Counted from the first letter of the stretch, positions 24,450-35,730 are shown. The stretch: DNA of 64,000 bases from Heliocidaris tuberculata (GCA_025618425.1 CM046838.1:43438019-43502018), one strand, 5' to 3'. Notes: generated by a model not told the origin, from the letters alone. Made by a program: numbers and translations.

Positions 24450-24986
24450 GTACCAACTACGAAACATTGGTTTTATCCGGAAATATTTGTCAAAGTCTGC
24501 CACCGAAAAAATTGTACATGCATTGATATCCTCCCGCCTTGATTTTTGCAATGCACTTCTGTTCAATTTACCTCAGAACCAGTTATATAGGCTCCAGAAA
24601 CTTCAAAACGCCGCAGCTCGTATTGTCTCACTGTCTAATAGGCGCTCTCACATCACTCACTCATTTTGAATTCACTGCACTGGCTCCCTGTCAAAGATCG
24701 TATAATTTTCAAAATTTTGTTGCTCACTTTTCATTGTATTCATGGATCAGCACCCCAATACAATCTCTCTTTTATTCATTATTACATACCCAAAAGATCT
24801 CTGCGCTCATCTACATCCGGCTCTCTTGTAATTCCTAAAGTTTCAAAATCTTGGGGTGAAAGATCCTTTGCTTACGCATGCCCATCCACCTTGTGGAATA
24901 GTCTTCCTGTAGACATCAAAGCTTGTATCTCTGTTGATTCTTTTAAAAATCTTCTCAAAACCTTTCTATTTACATGTACTTTGTAA
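24450..24986 (+). CDS. LINE reverse transcriptase, C-terminal part
   Basis: Directly after the insertion the LINE protein resumes with QLRNIGFIRKYLS, then LISSRLDFCNALLFNLP and LQKLQNAAARIV. After a frameshift near 24660 it continues with LHWLPVKDRIIFKILLLTF and WNSLPVDIKACISVDSFKN. These phrases are typical of the region downstream of the polymerase in CR1/L2/Jockey LINEs. It ends at a stop about 50 bases before the ATT-rich tail. Confidence 0.88.
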
Positions 24987-25039
24987 TTCTTTATGCGCCT
25001 TGAGCACTCTACAGAGTGGATTTTGCGCTTTATAAGTCA

Positions 25040-25073
<34 letters not shown>

Positions 25074-25108
25074 ACGCTGAAAATAATAGGCAGTGGACTA
25101 GACGTATA

Positions 25109-25660
25109 CCGTGCGTCTCAAAAAAACTTTACACTTTTGAAATGGCTGCCAAATAATATATATATATATATGATTCTGGGGGGAAAGGTTAATATGTATG
25201 GAAAGCTCATAGACTCAACTTTCATATGATACCAAAAAGTCCGAAAATAATTCATGCTTGGATGAGCACAGCTCACTTTTGTAAAGGGTATGGAAATTAG
25301 GTTGCGCAGGAATGGGCCTTCCAATTTGTGGGAGGAAAGTCCTTTGGAGCTTACGGAATTGAGGATGATATGAAAAAATTATGACCAGTTGTGATGCGTT
25401 TGTTGGGTTTGCTGAGTGAAATTTGTGGTTTATGGGATTAACATTTTATGCATGAGTGAACAGGAATTGCATTTATTATTGTAGCATAGTAACTTTCCCT
25501 GCATGGTAGACTCAGTGGTGTGTTCATGGGAGTCAGGATGGGGTGATGGTACATGGTGCAGGGGAGGTGAGATGTAGGGTAGGACTTTGTTGGGTAGATG
25601 GGATAAGGGTCAAGAGGACATGTATGCCCCTTCCCCCCCCCCCCCTCTCTCTCTCTCTCT
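25109..25660. mobile_element. Tc1/mariner-type MITE, right-truncated copy
   Basis: Same family as 3778-4462. It begins CCGTGCGTCTCAAAAAAAC after a TA and follows the other copy through the internal phrase TGGGATAAGGGTCAAGAGGA to the CT tract. The right inverted repeat is missing. Confidence 0.85.
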
Positions 25661-25804
25661 TCCTGGGTGTGCTTGTGCATATCTTGACAATTCATATTCG
25701 TTAGTCTCCACTCCAAAATATCCAGACCACCTTCCCTTATCCCGAATTCTACCTACATTTCCCAAATTGGACTGGTTGCTGTTACCCATTGACACCTGAA
25801 GTCA

Positions 25805-26030
25805 ATCACAAGCTATCAGTCAATCAATCAATACCGTGAATTACCAATCAACATTCAGCTATCAATCACTTAATCAACAATGTATCAGTCAATCAATCGG
25901 TCAATCAATTAATCAATCAAGCATTTAATCACCATTCAGCTATTTCAATCAATTAATTGTTCAATAAATCAATCATAATTAATTAATAACTCAGTCAATC
26001 ACTCAATCAATCAACCAACCCACCAGTCAT
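25805..26030. repeat. Imperfect (CAAT)n-type repeat
   Basis: Dense CAATCAATCAAT and AATTAATCAAT phrases over about 225 bases with interruptions. No coding content. Confidence 0.85.
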
Positions 26031-26189
26031 TTTAGCAGTTGAGTTTCGCACAAGAAATACTGTACAGTGTAACACAAATTTGTAAAATGAACATGTCAGT
26101 CTTTCTTTTCAGTTGATTTTTATTCTTTTCAATTTTACAACTGTTTCATCCATCTTGTAAGAGAAAAAAAAGGGGAAAAAATATCTGAT

Positions 26190-27103
26190 AATGGAAACTA
26201 AAAATCAAAGTCTTCCAGTTCAATGGTCCACATGTCCACCTCCTCTTTCGATGCAAAATCTTGCTCTCTTCATCCATGTCCCGTACAGCTCTCCTGACCT
26301 TTGCTCTGTCTCGCCTGAGCTCATCCATCTCGCGGGTGATTCTTCTCTCTTGATCTCGTCCAAGTTGACTGGAGGGGTAGTGTACACTTTCGCCTTCAGA
26401 TATCCCCACAAGAAAAAAATCCAGGGGCGTAAGGTCGGGGGAACGCGGGGGCCATTCAACATCTCGGTGCAAAGAAACAACCCGATCACCGAACAGCTGG
26501 GTGAGACGCTCTGTCACTGCTCTCGAACGATGACAAGGAGCTCCATCCTGTGCCCCAACATACACGATGAAAAGCGACCGTTTCGACGACGGCAGTATCT
26601 TGGGATCCTGTCAAGGGCAGGGACAACTTCCTCGTCTATCATCTGGTAGGCAGCTCCATTGACATTGTTGTCGAAGAAGACAGGTCCGATGATGTCCCTG
26701 TGAGGCCGGCCCAAACAGTCACCTTAGATCTGCTATAATGAAACTCGTCAGGAGGGTGTCCCTGCTCTCGATATGCCCTCAGGTTGTGGGTATTCACTTG
26801 GGCATTCAAGGCGAAGCCAGACTCATCTCCTATGAGGAAGTCATCATCAGGAAGCGGGCAGGTCTTTGAAGCAGCCACAGACAAAAACCTTAAGCGACAC
26901 TGGCGATCACCCTGAAGCAGTTCATGACGCTTGATCATCTGATAGGGATGAAATGTCAAGTCCAGTCGGGTAATCCTGTTGAAGTTTGCGTGTGGAATCC
27001 TCTATTCCATTACGGCGACTGCTAATTGTTCCATCCTGGTGATCCTGAAGAGCTTGGCGTACAGCTGCGATGTTGTCCGCTGATCTTCCAGTTCTTCTCC
27101 GCC
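26190..27103 (-). pseudogene. Broken mariner/Tc1 (IS630-type) transposase
   Basis: Read on the - strand, three frames hold the ordered motifs of a DDE transposase: FLIGDESGFALN with the first Asp (about 26820-26850), QDGAPCHRS with the second (about 26545), and PPRSPDLTPLDFFLWGYLK with the third acidic residue as Asp (about 26430). At least two frameshifts and a stop near 27003 separate them. The N-terminal DNA-binding part would lie in the assembly gap at 27104-27603. It cannot make a working enzyme. Whether it belongs with the nearby MITE at 25109 is not shown by the sequence. Confidence 0.88.
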
Positions 27104-27603
27104 NNNNNNNNNNNNNNNNNNNNNNNNNNNNNNNNNNNNNNNNNNNNNNNNNNNNNNNNNNNNNNNNNNNNNNNNNNNNNNNNNNNNNNNNNNNNNNNNN
27201 NNNNNNNNNNNNNNNNNNNNNNNNNNNNNNNNNNNNNNNNNNNNNNNNNNNNNNNNNNNNNNNNNNNNNNNNNNNNNNNNNNNNNNNNNNNNNNNNNNNN
27301 NNNNNNNNNNNNNNNNNNNNNNNNNNNNNNNNNNNNNNNNNNNNNNNNNNNNNNNNNNNNNNNNNNNNNNNNNNNNNNNNNNNNNNNNNNNNNNNNNNNN
27401 NNNNNNNNNNNNNNNNNNNNNNNNNNNNNNNNNNNNNNNNNNNNNNNNNNNNNNNNNNNNNNNNNNNNNNNNNNNNNNNNNNNNNNNNNNNNNNNNNNNN
27501 NNNNNNNNNNNNNNNNNNNNNNNNNNNNNNNNNNNNNNNNNNNNNNNNNNNNNNNNNNNNNNNNNNNNNNNNNNNNNNNNNNNNNNNNNNNNNNNNNNNN
27601 NNN
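27104..27603. other. Assembly gap (500 N)
   Basis: A run of exactly 500 N, probably a placeholder for a gap of unknown size. Open frames across it are meaningless. A poly-T run follows directly. Confidence 1.
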
Positions 27604-27818
27604 TTTTTTTTTTTTTTTTAATTGCAACTTTTAATGCATAATATGTGCTATTTATGAACTCATTAAGAATTAAACTTGAATGCTTACCACTCATACATAC
27701 ATATATAGTTAGTAGGCTATTCGACGTCACGTGAGGTATTTCAGCCAATAGAATGTCAAGAGTCTAGTTAAAAAAATCAGCCGTAAACTGTAAATATATT
27801 TAACTGATTTTTTTCCAA

Positions 27819-29857
27819 TGTGAAGAGGGAGTTCTACATCATCCTCCGTGTTTTATACGGATACTATTCTGTCTCCGTTTTTCGTTCTGTAGGTACGGTT
27901 TTCACCATCAGCTTGGTTAACGGGACTAATGAATACGAAGGTCGCGTTGAGGTGTCCCACAATAACACAGCTGGTTCCTTTGTGTGATGACTGGGACTTT
28001 GAGAGTGCGAACGTTCTTTGTAAATCCCTTGGCTATACACAATAGCCCAGGAGCCTATTTTGGGGGGGCTACTTTTGAGAAAGCAATACATTTTTCACAA
28101 TTTAATAAATTATTAACCAAAAAACCAATTAACACCAAATTGCACCTCAAGAAGATGATTATACTCAAAATTATGTTATGAAAATTTAAAGTGAATTGAA
28201 TGAAACGCTTTTGAATTATCATAGTCAGAAGGTAAGAAATGGTCTTTCTTGGCATACAGAGCATTTTGGGGGGCAAAGCATTGTCAAAGGGCACTTTGGG
28301 GTTTTAATTTCAGGGGGTCTGACACCCCCTTCCCGATGGACAATTTTGTCAGTTTTTATATTTTTGAAATGTACATCCATAGCTCTTCCTTCTGACAAAA
28401 TTTGGTCTGGGCTTTAAGGGGAAAAATTTACCCCAATTTTTAGGGGCCGTCTGACACCGTCTGACACCCCATCCCGACAGAAATTTTTGTCAGTTTTTTG
28501 TGTTTTGTAATGTCCAGTCATACTACTTCCTACTGACAAAGTTTGGTGCATGGGTGAGATGGGGTGAAATCCACCCGACTTTGGGGTCCCTCTGGGGGCT
28601 CTGGGGGCTTAACCCGGCGGCTACGGTCAGGCTGACAACCTTTTTGTTAATGACTTAGATGGACTAAGTAACTTTACAGGGTCAAATCTTATGGGTAAAA
28701 TGGGGTGACTATTTCCATGATTTCGGGACAGGCTCCCAGACTAGAAGCAGACGTGGTCTCTTATGGGACACTGTTCGGGGGGAAAGCAGGAGTAGTTCAC
28801 TTTAATAAGCTTGGATATACGGGAAGTGAAACAAGCATCGATTCGTGTCCTTTCAAGGTCGATGATGGACGCTGTCGCACCAGCGGCTATAATGACGCTG
28901 GTGTTGTCTGTAAAGATGGTACGCCTGTAGAGTCACTTCTTAACCATTCACTCTTATTACACAATTAAACAATGATTTCTAATCATTCAAAAGATTGTAA
29001 CGAGTCACCGTAGACCTACTGACCCAATTACGTCAGGGGCCTAACGTTTCTTTCTCGAATATCGTCTGCTAGTTTTTTGTTTTTATTTATTTTTCAAATC
29101 ACCTTCTCTCCGCTAGGCAGAAAATGAATCAAAACAAAACAAACAAACAAAAAATATCTGGCATTCGTCCCGTTTCTTAAAAGCGTGACAATCATGATGA
29201 CCTTCCCTAAATTGTTAAATCGCCTTCATTGGGGCACTGTGAACAATGCCCAAGAAAATTCATTAAAAAAAAAATCGCTTTGGAGGTTGGTATTAATAAA
29301 GTATATTAATAAAGTATAAAGTGATTTTCTCATTGAAATGCTATACCGCATTATTGGTTCTGGTTTTCGTTTTAGGTTCTCTGATATAGACGCCACCGTG
29401 CGGCTCTGAATTGACTAAAACGTAGACCCAATAATGACAATAACGTCTCATTTCCTATATAATTATGATAATTGTCTGAGAGTAAGTTGCCTTTATTTGT
29501 TGATAAAAAGTCTAAATCCCCCCCCCCCTGCAGATTCTAGTGCAACTCCTGTGCGCCTCATGGGAGGGGCTACTGAGAATGAAGGTCGGATTGACGTCAA
29601 GCTTAGTGGGTCATGGGGTGCCCTTTGCGGAAGCGTGTTATGGGATAACATACAAATGGATATCATCTGCAGGGTAGTTGGCTTCAAGCGAGCTAATCTA
29701 ATTTTCCGAGAAAAGGTGTTTGGAATATCCGATGTGGACGTCTTATACGATCGATTCCAGTGCCCTACTCGATCAGAACGTTCGTTGGATTCTTGTACCC
29801 TGTCCAACCGTCCCGACTACTGCACGGGGAAAAATACTCAGGGGTTGTTTGTGACGC
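27819..29857 (+). pseudogene. Decayed duplicate of the first two exons of the SRCR receptor gene
   Basis: 27819-28042 plus 28744-28918 align with exon 1 of the live gene (35325-35730), and 29534-29857 aligns with exon 2 (38547-38867). Shared phrases include ISLVNGT-EYEGRVEV, AGVVHFNKLG and VFG-SDVD. Lesions: the homologous ATG is followed at once by a stop; a frameshift and stop follow HNNTAGSFV; a 701-bp element splits the exon after GYTQ; the cysteine of LGCTGSE is tyrosine; and a one-base shift near 29835 removes the final cysteine of exon 2. Splice sites (AG at 29533, GT at 28919) are still visible. No third exon is found before 35 kb, so the duplication covered only the 5' part or the rest is gone. 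Confidence 0.88.
28043..28743. mobile_element. 701-bp inverted-repeat element inserted in the SRCR pseudo-exon
   Basis: The left end TAGCCCAGGAGCCTATTTTG and the complement of the right end (TAGTCTGGGAGCCTGTCCCG) are imperfect inverted repeats. Comparison with the intact paralogous exon (GGCTATACTCAAGCCTACG) marks the insertion point precisely. Only 2-3 bases could be a target duplication. The same family is at 9346-10010. No transposase. Confidence 0.88.
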
Positions 29858-30210
29858 GTGTAAGAAGCAACATTTTAGTACTATCCTTTGTTGAAGAACA
29901 GAGATTTAATTTTCAATCTGGGAAAAGATTCTACTAAATTTAGCATTGCATTAGTAGGTTTCAGTTTCATCTTAGTGTGTCTGTTTTAAAACATCCTAGC
30001 TTGAGGGCCTACAGACTTCACTGCCAAGGTTAGCGAGTTGAATCTATAAAGTGCGCTGATTTAAAGAAATCGAAAGTGGGAGAGGACTTATTAATGAGCA
30101 TGGTCACATTTATTGTAAGTTCCCATTTTTTACGGCATTCAGTTAAGTACTGCAGAAGTGTAGGCTTGTGGAAGAGTATTATCATCACAAATATCAGGGA
30201 GTGTCATTAG
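29858..30210. other. No gene seen
   Basis: Sequence downstream of the pseudo-exon, with no open frame or repeat I recognise. Confidence 0.4.
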
Positions 30211-30218
30211 GATATTGC

Positions 30219-30425
30219 CACTGGCGTAGACAGGGCCGGGGCACAAGGGGCCACCCTTCCCCCTATTCAGCCTATTCAACAACAAAAAAAGTCGCTACGA
30301 GCCGTTACCTTTCTCTCAAAATTTGCTAAAACGTCAAAGTTTTCGCGCTTCGCCCGAAAAGGGGAAAATAACTTCACGTCTCCCCCCCCCCCCCCCCCCG
30401 TTGAAAAACCCTGACTACGCCACTG
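30219..30425. mobile_element. 207-bp hAT-type MITE
   Basis: The ends are CACTGGCGTAGACAGGG and the complement of CAGTGGCGTAGTCAGGG, with a long C run inside the right end. Flanking 8-mers GATATTGC (30211-30218) and GATACTGC (30426-30433) differ by one base, consistent with an aged 8-bp hAT duplication. Confidence 0.88.
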
Positions 30426-30539
30426 GATACTGCGTAGCATCGATGAACAGCTAATTTCAGGCTCAATATCCTTACTCTTTCGAACGTTGCGTCGAGCCTT
30501 CTTTACTACAGGAGTCTCTGGAAGGCTGTACGAAAATTG

Positions 30540-31440
30540 TAGACAGTGGTGATCTCAGAAAAAATTCTCATGTATGGTGATGTCTCTTATCTGGCAATCC
30601 AACGAACCATCGTTGTAGTCATTATGTGGCACAGAACGATAAGGATTCATGAGATTCCTAGATATGACAAGATCTAGGGTGTGGCCCAATTTATGGGTTG
30701 CACCATGAACATGTTGTACCATACTTCCAGTTTCGATAATCGACAAAAGCTGTCTAACTTAAGACCTGGATGGCTCATTGATGTGCAGATTGAAATCACC
30801 AATAATCATAACTTGTCCACATAAAAATGAGATCTAGTTCACGAGGGTTTCAAATTCTGCGAGAAAATCACTGATACGTAGGCAGTTTGATGCCGAGGGT
30901 GGAGGTATGTAGATGATAAAGATAGGAGTATTGCCAGCTTTATGTCTGTATACCACATATGCATGTTTCAAGAGTTGAAACTAATTCATTTGAGCTTCAG
31001 CCACGTGATGCAAATTCAAATTCAAATTGGACTTAAACAAAGAGCAATTCCTCCATGATGGTCAGTTAGTCTAGGTATACTAAGAAGAGTGTAGCCAGGG
31101 GGACGGTGTACACTCATTAATGATTGTCGAATCGCCCTCACGAAGCCATGTTTCAGTGATCATCATAAGATTTAAGTAATGTTCAGATATATAGTCATGG
31201 AGAAGAAACTAAGGCTTTTTTTTTCTTATTGAATGGGTATTCCACAAACACACTTTAATATCTGAGATATTACTTGGGTCAAATATCTTCATTGGTGTGA
31301 TATTCTTTTCACAATACCACGAGAAGCATGGTCCTTTTGGGAATATTGGAAGAGATAAGTACAGGAATTTGATGTTGCTTTCTTCGACGGCCACGTTTAC
31401 CTCGATATTTTCGAGAAAGTTTACTGGATTTACCAAGTAG
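30540..31440 (-). mobile_element. LINE fragment, endonuclease region
   Basis: On the - strand, from 31440 down, the pieces read VCLWNTHSIRKK, ITETWLREGD, HHGGIALC, IIGDFNLHIN and GHTLDLVISR. These are in the order of an AP-endonuclease from a CR1/Jockey-type LINE, broken by several stops. The polymerase part is missing here. Confidence 0.75.
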
Positions 31441-31489
31441 GTTGATACGGTCTAGTATATCCTGTTGAACAACATGTATTGGACTGTTT

Positions 31490-31640
31490 CGTTGACGACG
31501 ATGTCGATGACGATGTCGATAATGATGCCGACCACGACGTTAACAATGATTTCGACCACAATGTCAATAACGATGTCGAATACGATGTCGAATCCGTTGT
31601 CAAGAATGATGTCCAAGATTAAGTCAAGATGAGGTCCAAG
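31490..31640. repeat. GAC/GAT-ATGTCGA simple repeat
   Basis: Imperfect repetition of ACGATGTCGATAATGATGTC-like 12-18-mers. The 70-codon open frame on the - strand (rich in I, V and D) is an artefact of the repeat. Confidence 0.8.
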
Positions 31641-31669
31641 ACGATCTCCACAGGTTGATATCAAATATG

Positions 31670-33040
31670 ATCAATATCAGATGGTGATAACTGAGAATTT
31701 ACGCAATGTATGTTCCACGATTTTAGTCAGTTATAAATTCTGAAATTTCTGTGCAAGCTCCCAGCTTATATACAATCAACCCTTAATCAGAATTTTCTAC
31801 CTTCTACTACAACATTCATGAAGGTTTGGAACTCCCTGGGAAGTTCTACATACTTCTTGTTGTAACAAACAAAAGAAGGAGGATTCCAATGATCTATTTG
31901 TAGACTCTTTGCAATGTTTCACTCTTACTAAGAAGTTCATTTTCATTTTCATTTCATTTATTTCTACAATAACGGCAAATAATTTACAAAGACTTTCAGT
32001 TTACAAAAATCATTATGAGCATATAGAAAAACCATTAAAAATGAAATGTGGCACATAAATTCGGTTAACACAAAGTTCATGCAAAGGTCAGGATAGTCAA
32101 CATGTTATAGCATGTAATTACATTGTTACTATCATACAGTACATCACACATAAATGTTATTATCTAGAATGTTCTTCCTCTACTGAATGTGCATTATTTA
32201 ATATGTAATTGATGATTCTTTCACTGTTACTGAGTACACTGACTTTCACATCTGAATAATGATTTCTCTTCTAGAAATTTCTATGTTCATAGATAATGTA
32301 CATAAAGAGAACTGCAAAATAACTTCCTTCCAGTTGATTAAACAACGTATTTTGCCCCTCCCAAGCAAATTTTATACTGACGAGTGACTTCGGATGCATG
32401 AAATTAACTATGAAATTAAGTTGATAAAATCATGGTGTTACCATGGACCTCAAGATACTAAAACTGCATGAAAAAGCCATTTGCCAGCACTTTGTGCTTA
32501 CACCATTTTTTTTTTTTCATTTTGCTAGTTCTAGGCACGTACAATCTTTTAAATGAAATAGGCATAAAGAGAATTCTTATTGAAACTGAAAGCAACCAAA
32601 GCTATTTCATAGAGTTTGTGACCACTTCTGCGGCAGCCAGACTCTTTCCTTTTTTTCTGATCGAAAGGGGGGATACAAAGGTAAAATAGAAAGAACTTTG
32701 CAGTAACCATGGCTCACTTCCTGTAAACTCCATCAGCTGTATGATTATTTTCTTTTAATGCATAATGGATGTTTGCCAGACTCAATTACAAGAAGCTCTA
32801 TATAGCCTCGACAGTGAATTGATGTGTTTTGCCCTTCTCTGACGCTACTTGGATGTCTTGAGCTGAAAGAGAAAAACAAACGTGAGATTACAGAGCCAAG
32901 TCCAATCTAGAAATATGGATGGCTGGACGATCCTACTATGTTCATTGATTTGTATTCCTGAATTCGCCATGGCAATAGGTAAATCTTTCAAACACTTAAT
33001 GACTATGATTTAATTTTTCATTGTGTTCTTATTTTAATAG
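31670..33040. other. No gene seen
   Basis: AT-rich intergenic DNA. Short frames only, with no domain or clear repeat structure apart from poly-T runs near 32505. Confidence 0.4.
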
Positions 33041-33044
33041 GACG

Positions 33045-33089
33045 GCGGTAAATATAATAATGATAATTATAATATTAATATTTGTAATA

Positions 33090-33138
<49 letters not shown>

Positions 33139-33180
33139 TAATAATAATAATAACAATAATAATAATAATGATATATAATA
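33045..33180. repeat. (AAT)n microsatellite
   Basis: Long AATAAT run with few interruptions. Similar runs lie at 33468-33485 and 34645-34850 around the LINE fragment. Confidence 0.95.
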
Positions 33181-33466
33181 ATTTATTTATCTATTTATTT
33201 ATTTCTGATATTTATACAGGGTAGCACATTTTCACCAATAGTGGTGGTCTTCCATGAGGCCCTGTTTGATAATAAAAATATCAAGTAAAATATAAATTCA
33301 TTACAGCAACAAAACAAAACAAAATACAGAGGATATTTAAATATATGTACATATTATCTGGTATCCTCGTAATAAACGGAAATTTTCAAAAACGTATTCA
33401 ATGATATTTTGGTGCATATTTCTAAAATCAATGATATATATATGCATTCGGTAATTCGTTTTTTAA

Positions 33467-34655
33467 ATAATAATAATAATAATAAACCGTTCTTGTATAG
33501 CGCATATCACATTATGATATAACGTCCCTATTAAAATGAGATGAAAGGACATCAAATACTTTTGACAACCCCTGAAAATATAATAATATTATGAAAGCTC
33601 ATAAACAAAGTAAAGAGATGATCTTGGATCGATAAAAATCCCCACTTGGGATAACAAAAATGATATAGACATAATGGAATATATCAAAAGATGGTATTGT
33701 TATTCAAACAATACACATTGGACGTTCATTATACAGCATAATTGTTGAGTATGTACAACATAAATACCAATGAAAGCACCAATAACTCTAATAAGTGGTG
33801 TCATTCATTCAGTTCAAAAGCTTCATGTCATCAAAAAGTTTTTGAATAAAACAAGTAAATTTCATCGAGTAATGTATTTGAATCAATATAAGCGATATTC
33901 ACTTAAACGTTTTCTGCAGATAGCAGAACTTTCAAGTTATGTTTGAAACTGTTCAATGTTGGTGATTTTTTTACAGAACTTTCAAGTTGGTTCCATACTC
34001 TAATTCCCGAAACCAAAGGACTGTGTTTGTATGTGTCCGTCCTAAATTTTGGTACACACAAGGCATCTTTTTCAGCTTGTCTTGTACTGTAACCATGTAA
34101 TAAACTAACATGACTTAAATCTCTCTTTAAGTTTGTGGGTGCCATATCATGTAAACACTTATACATCATCACTGCACGTCCAAACTGGAAACGTGACTGA
34201 ATAGGCATCCATCCTAGACGCGCGAACATGTCAGTGGAAGAAACATCAAATCCTTCTCCCAACACTACACGGGCAGCTCGTTTTTGAACCTTTTGTAATT
34301 TAATTGTTTGTCTTTGAAATCGTCCAGCATTAAGGACTAAACGGTTTTTAGTTATCCGTGCAAATATATATTCCATACCTCTGGTTAATTTTTCTTCTAC
34401 TTATTTAACGTTGCTTCCGCTGACTGTTAGAGTCGTGTCGTCGGCGTACATATCAACAATGCCAACATCAATACATTTAGGCAAACTTTTTAAATATAAA
34501 GAAAACAGAAGTGGCCCTAAAATTGAACCTTGCGGGACTCCAATGATAAATTTTAAGGAACTAGATGTTGCCATTTTAAAACAAACCGACTAATCCCGGT
34601 TGGACAAATACGATTTAAACCACTGAACACTGTGATCCGAACATCCAATAATTAT
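33467..34655 (-). mobile_element. LINE 3' fragment (CR1/L2-type)
   Basis: On the - strand, 34600-34405 encodes [17 protein letters not shown] and MYADDTTL, a reverse-transcriptase core. 34376-33903 encodes the C-terminal region, with LQKVQKRAARVVLGEGF, RLGWMPIQSRFQFGRAVMMY and IRVWNQLESSVKKSPTLNSF, ending at a stop. The segment between the two is deleted. The element ends at an ATT-type run near 33467-33485, matching an L2-like tail. Confidence 0.85.
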
Positions 34656-34998
34656 CAATAATAATGATAATAATGATGATAATAATAATAATAATGATAA
34701 TAATAATAATAATAATGATGATGTTACTAAATTGAATGATGATAATTATAAATGGAATGATGATACTGATGATGAAATAATAACAATAATGATAATGATG
34801 ATAAAGATAATGAAAAAAAAAACAACTGATGATGTAGATGATATTCCAAAGAAAAATCCGTAGACCGACAGGAAAATATAAATAAAAAAATATTCAAAAA
34901 ATGTAAATAATGGCTAATACTGTTACTAACCGTTTATTCAGAATTTAGACCCTTTTACATGCCTAAGTTACCTCGCTGGCAACCATAGAGTTTCATTT

Positions 34999-35147
34999 TC
35001 TTAAGCCTCCAAGTAATAATTCTGTATTAAATACAGAATTATTACTTGGAGGCTTAAGACAATTTTATAATTTTATTAATAAGCCTGCCAGGTCAAGATT
35101 TCTAAATTTTGGAAATCTTGACCTGGCAGGCTTATTTATAAAATTGT
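34999..35147. repeat. Two abutting perfect palindromes upstream of the receptor gene
   Basis: 34999-35028 is the exact reverse complement of 35030-35059: a 30-bp stem with a one-base centre. The second hairpin begins at the same base. Its outer stem pairs 35059-35070 with 35136-35147 (12 bp) and its inner stem pairs 35078-35101 with 35113-35136 (24 bp). All stems are mismatch-free. The block ends 177 bases before the receptor start codon. It could be a fold-back element or a source of structured RNA. Confidence 0.92.
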
Positions 35148-35324
35148 TCGCTTGTGTTTGCTTTCGGGCGCTGTCTGGCTTAATGCTGTCGTCTGTTTTG
35201 TGGGCCATTATGCTTTACATAACCGCCCACACTTTAAGACTTCAAAAGAAGGCTCATGATACCGAAACTTCGGTCTCGTTGGTTGTCAGTCTTGTGCACT
35301 GTAGCCAACCGCACTGGATCGTAA

Positions 35325-35730
35325 ATGAAAATTTCACATAATTCTTCGTTTCTTATATGGATAGCCTTTTTGTGTCTGTCTTTGCTTTCTGTAGATACCG
35401 CTTTCAACATCAGCTTGGTTAACGGGACTGGCGAATACGAAGGTCGTGTTGAGGTGTTATACAACAACATATCTGGTTCCATATGTGGTAGCCCCGACTG
35501 GGATTTTGAGAGTGCCAACGTCGTATGTAAATCCCTAGGCTATACTCAAGCCTACGTGGTCTCATATGGGAGAATGTTCGGGACGATGGCTGGAGTAGTT
35601 CATTTTAACAAGCTTGGATGTACGGGAAGCGAAGCAAGCATTACCTCATGCCCTTATAAATTGTACAAGGTCGAGAATGGAAACTGTCGCACCGAGGGGC
35701 ATGGTGACGCTGGAGTTGTTTGCAAATCTG
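35325..35730 (+). CDS. Receptor exon 1: signal peptide plus SRCR 1
   Basis: Starts at ATG 35325 (MKISHNSS), followed by the hydrophobic core FLIWIAFLCLSLL and a likely cleavage after DTA, so I chose this start. SRCR 1 has six cysteines (ICG, VVCK, LGCTG, TSCPY, NCR, VVCK), the group-A count. It ends in phase 1 at GT 35731. The 2.8-kb intron after it holds a MITE (36068-36984) and microsatellites. A cryptic acceptor (TTTCTGTAG) just inside the exon means an alternative upstream first exon cannot be excluded. Confidence 0.85.

Larger units (their letters stand above)
18240..25075 (+). mobile_element. L2/CR1-type LINE, interrupted by a 3.3-kb insertion
   Basis: The protein parts run from 18367 to 21150 and resume at 24450-24986. 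The 3' end carries GCGCCTTGAGCACTCTACAG, then TTTGCGCTTTATAAG and an (ATT)n tail at about 25041-25070, a layout typical of L2-type LINEs. Domains in order are a hydrophobic N-terminus with a 2A-like motif, AP endonuclease, reverse transcriptase and a C-terminal region. A frameshift in a T run near 20410, another near 24660, and the insertion at 21153-24448 make this copy non-functional. The exact 5' end is not determined. Confidence 0.9.

Noticed and set aside
25805..26030. CAAT-rich stretch as a CRISPR-like or regulatory array
   Set aside because: No fixed repeat/spacer structure, just a degenerate simple repeat in an animal genome.
27002..27748. Long frames spanning the N run
   Set aside because: They consist mostly of undefined residues from the assembly gap.
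27819..29937. The upstream SRCR copy as a second live receptor
   Set aside because: Lost start, premature stop, a 701-bp insertion in an exon, a missing cysteine and a terminal frameshift argue for a pseudogene.
31452..31664. Ile/Val/Asp-rich 70-codon frame on the - strand
   Set aside because: Read-through of a simple GATGTCGATAAT-like repeat.
35325..35400. Treating TTTCTGTAG inside exon 1 as the acceptor of an internal exon
   Set aside because: The upstream in-frame ATG followed by a good signal peptide explains the sequence better, and the pseudogene copy shows similarity extending upstream of that AG.
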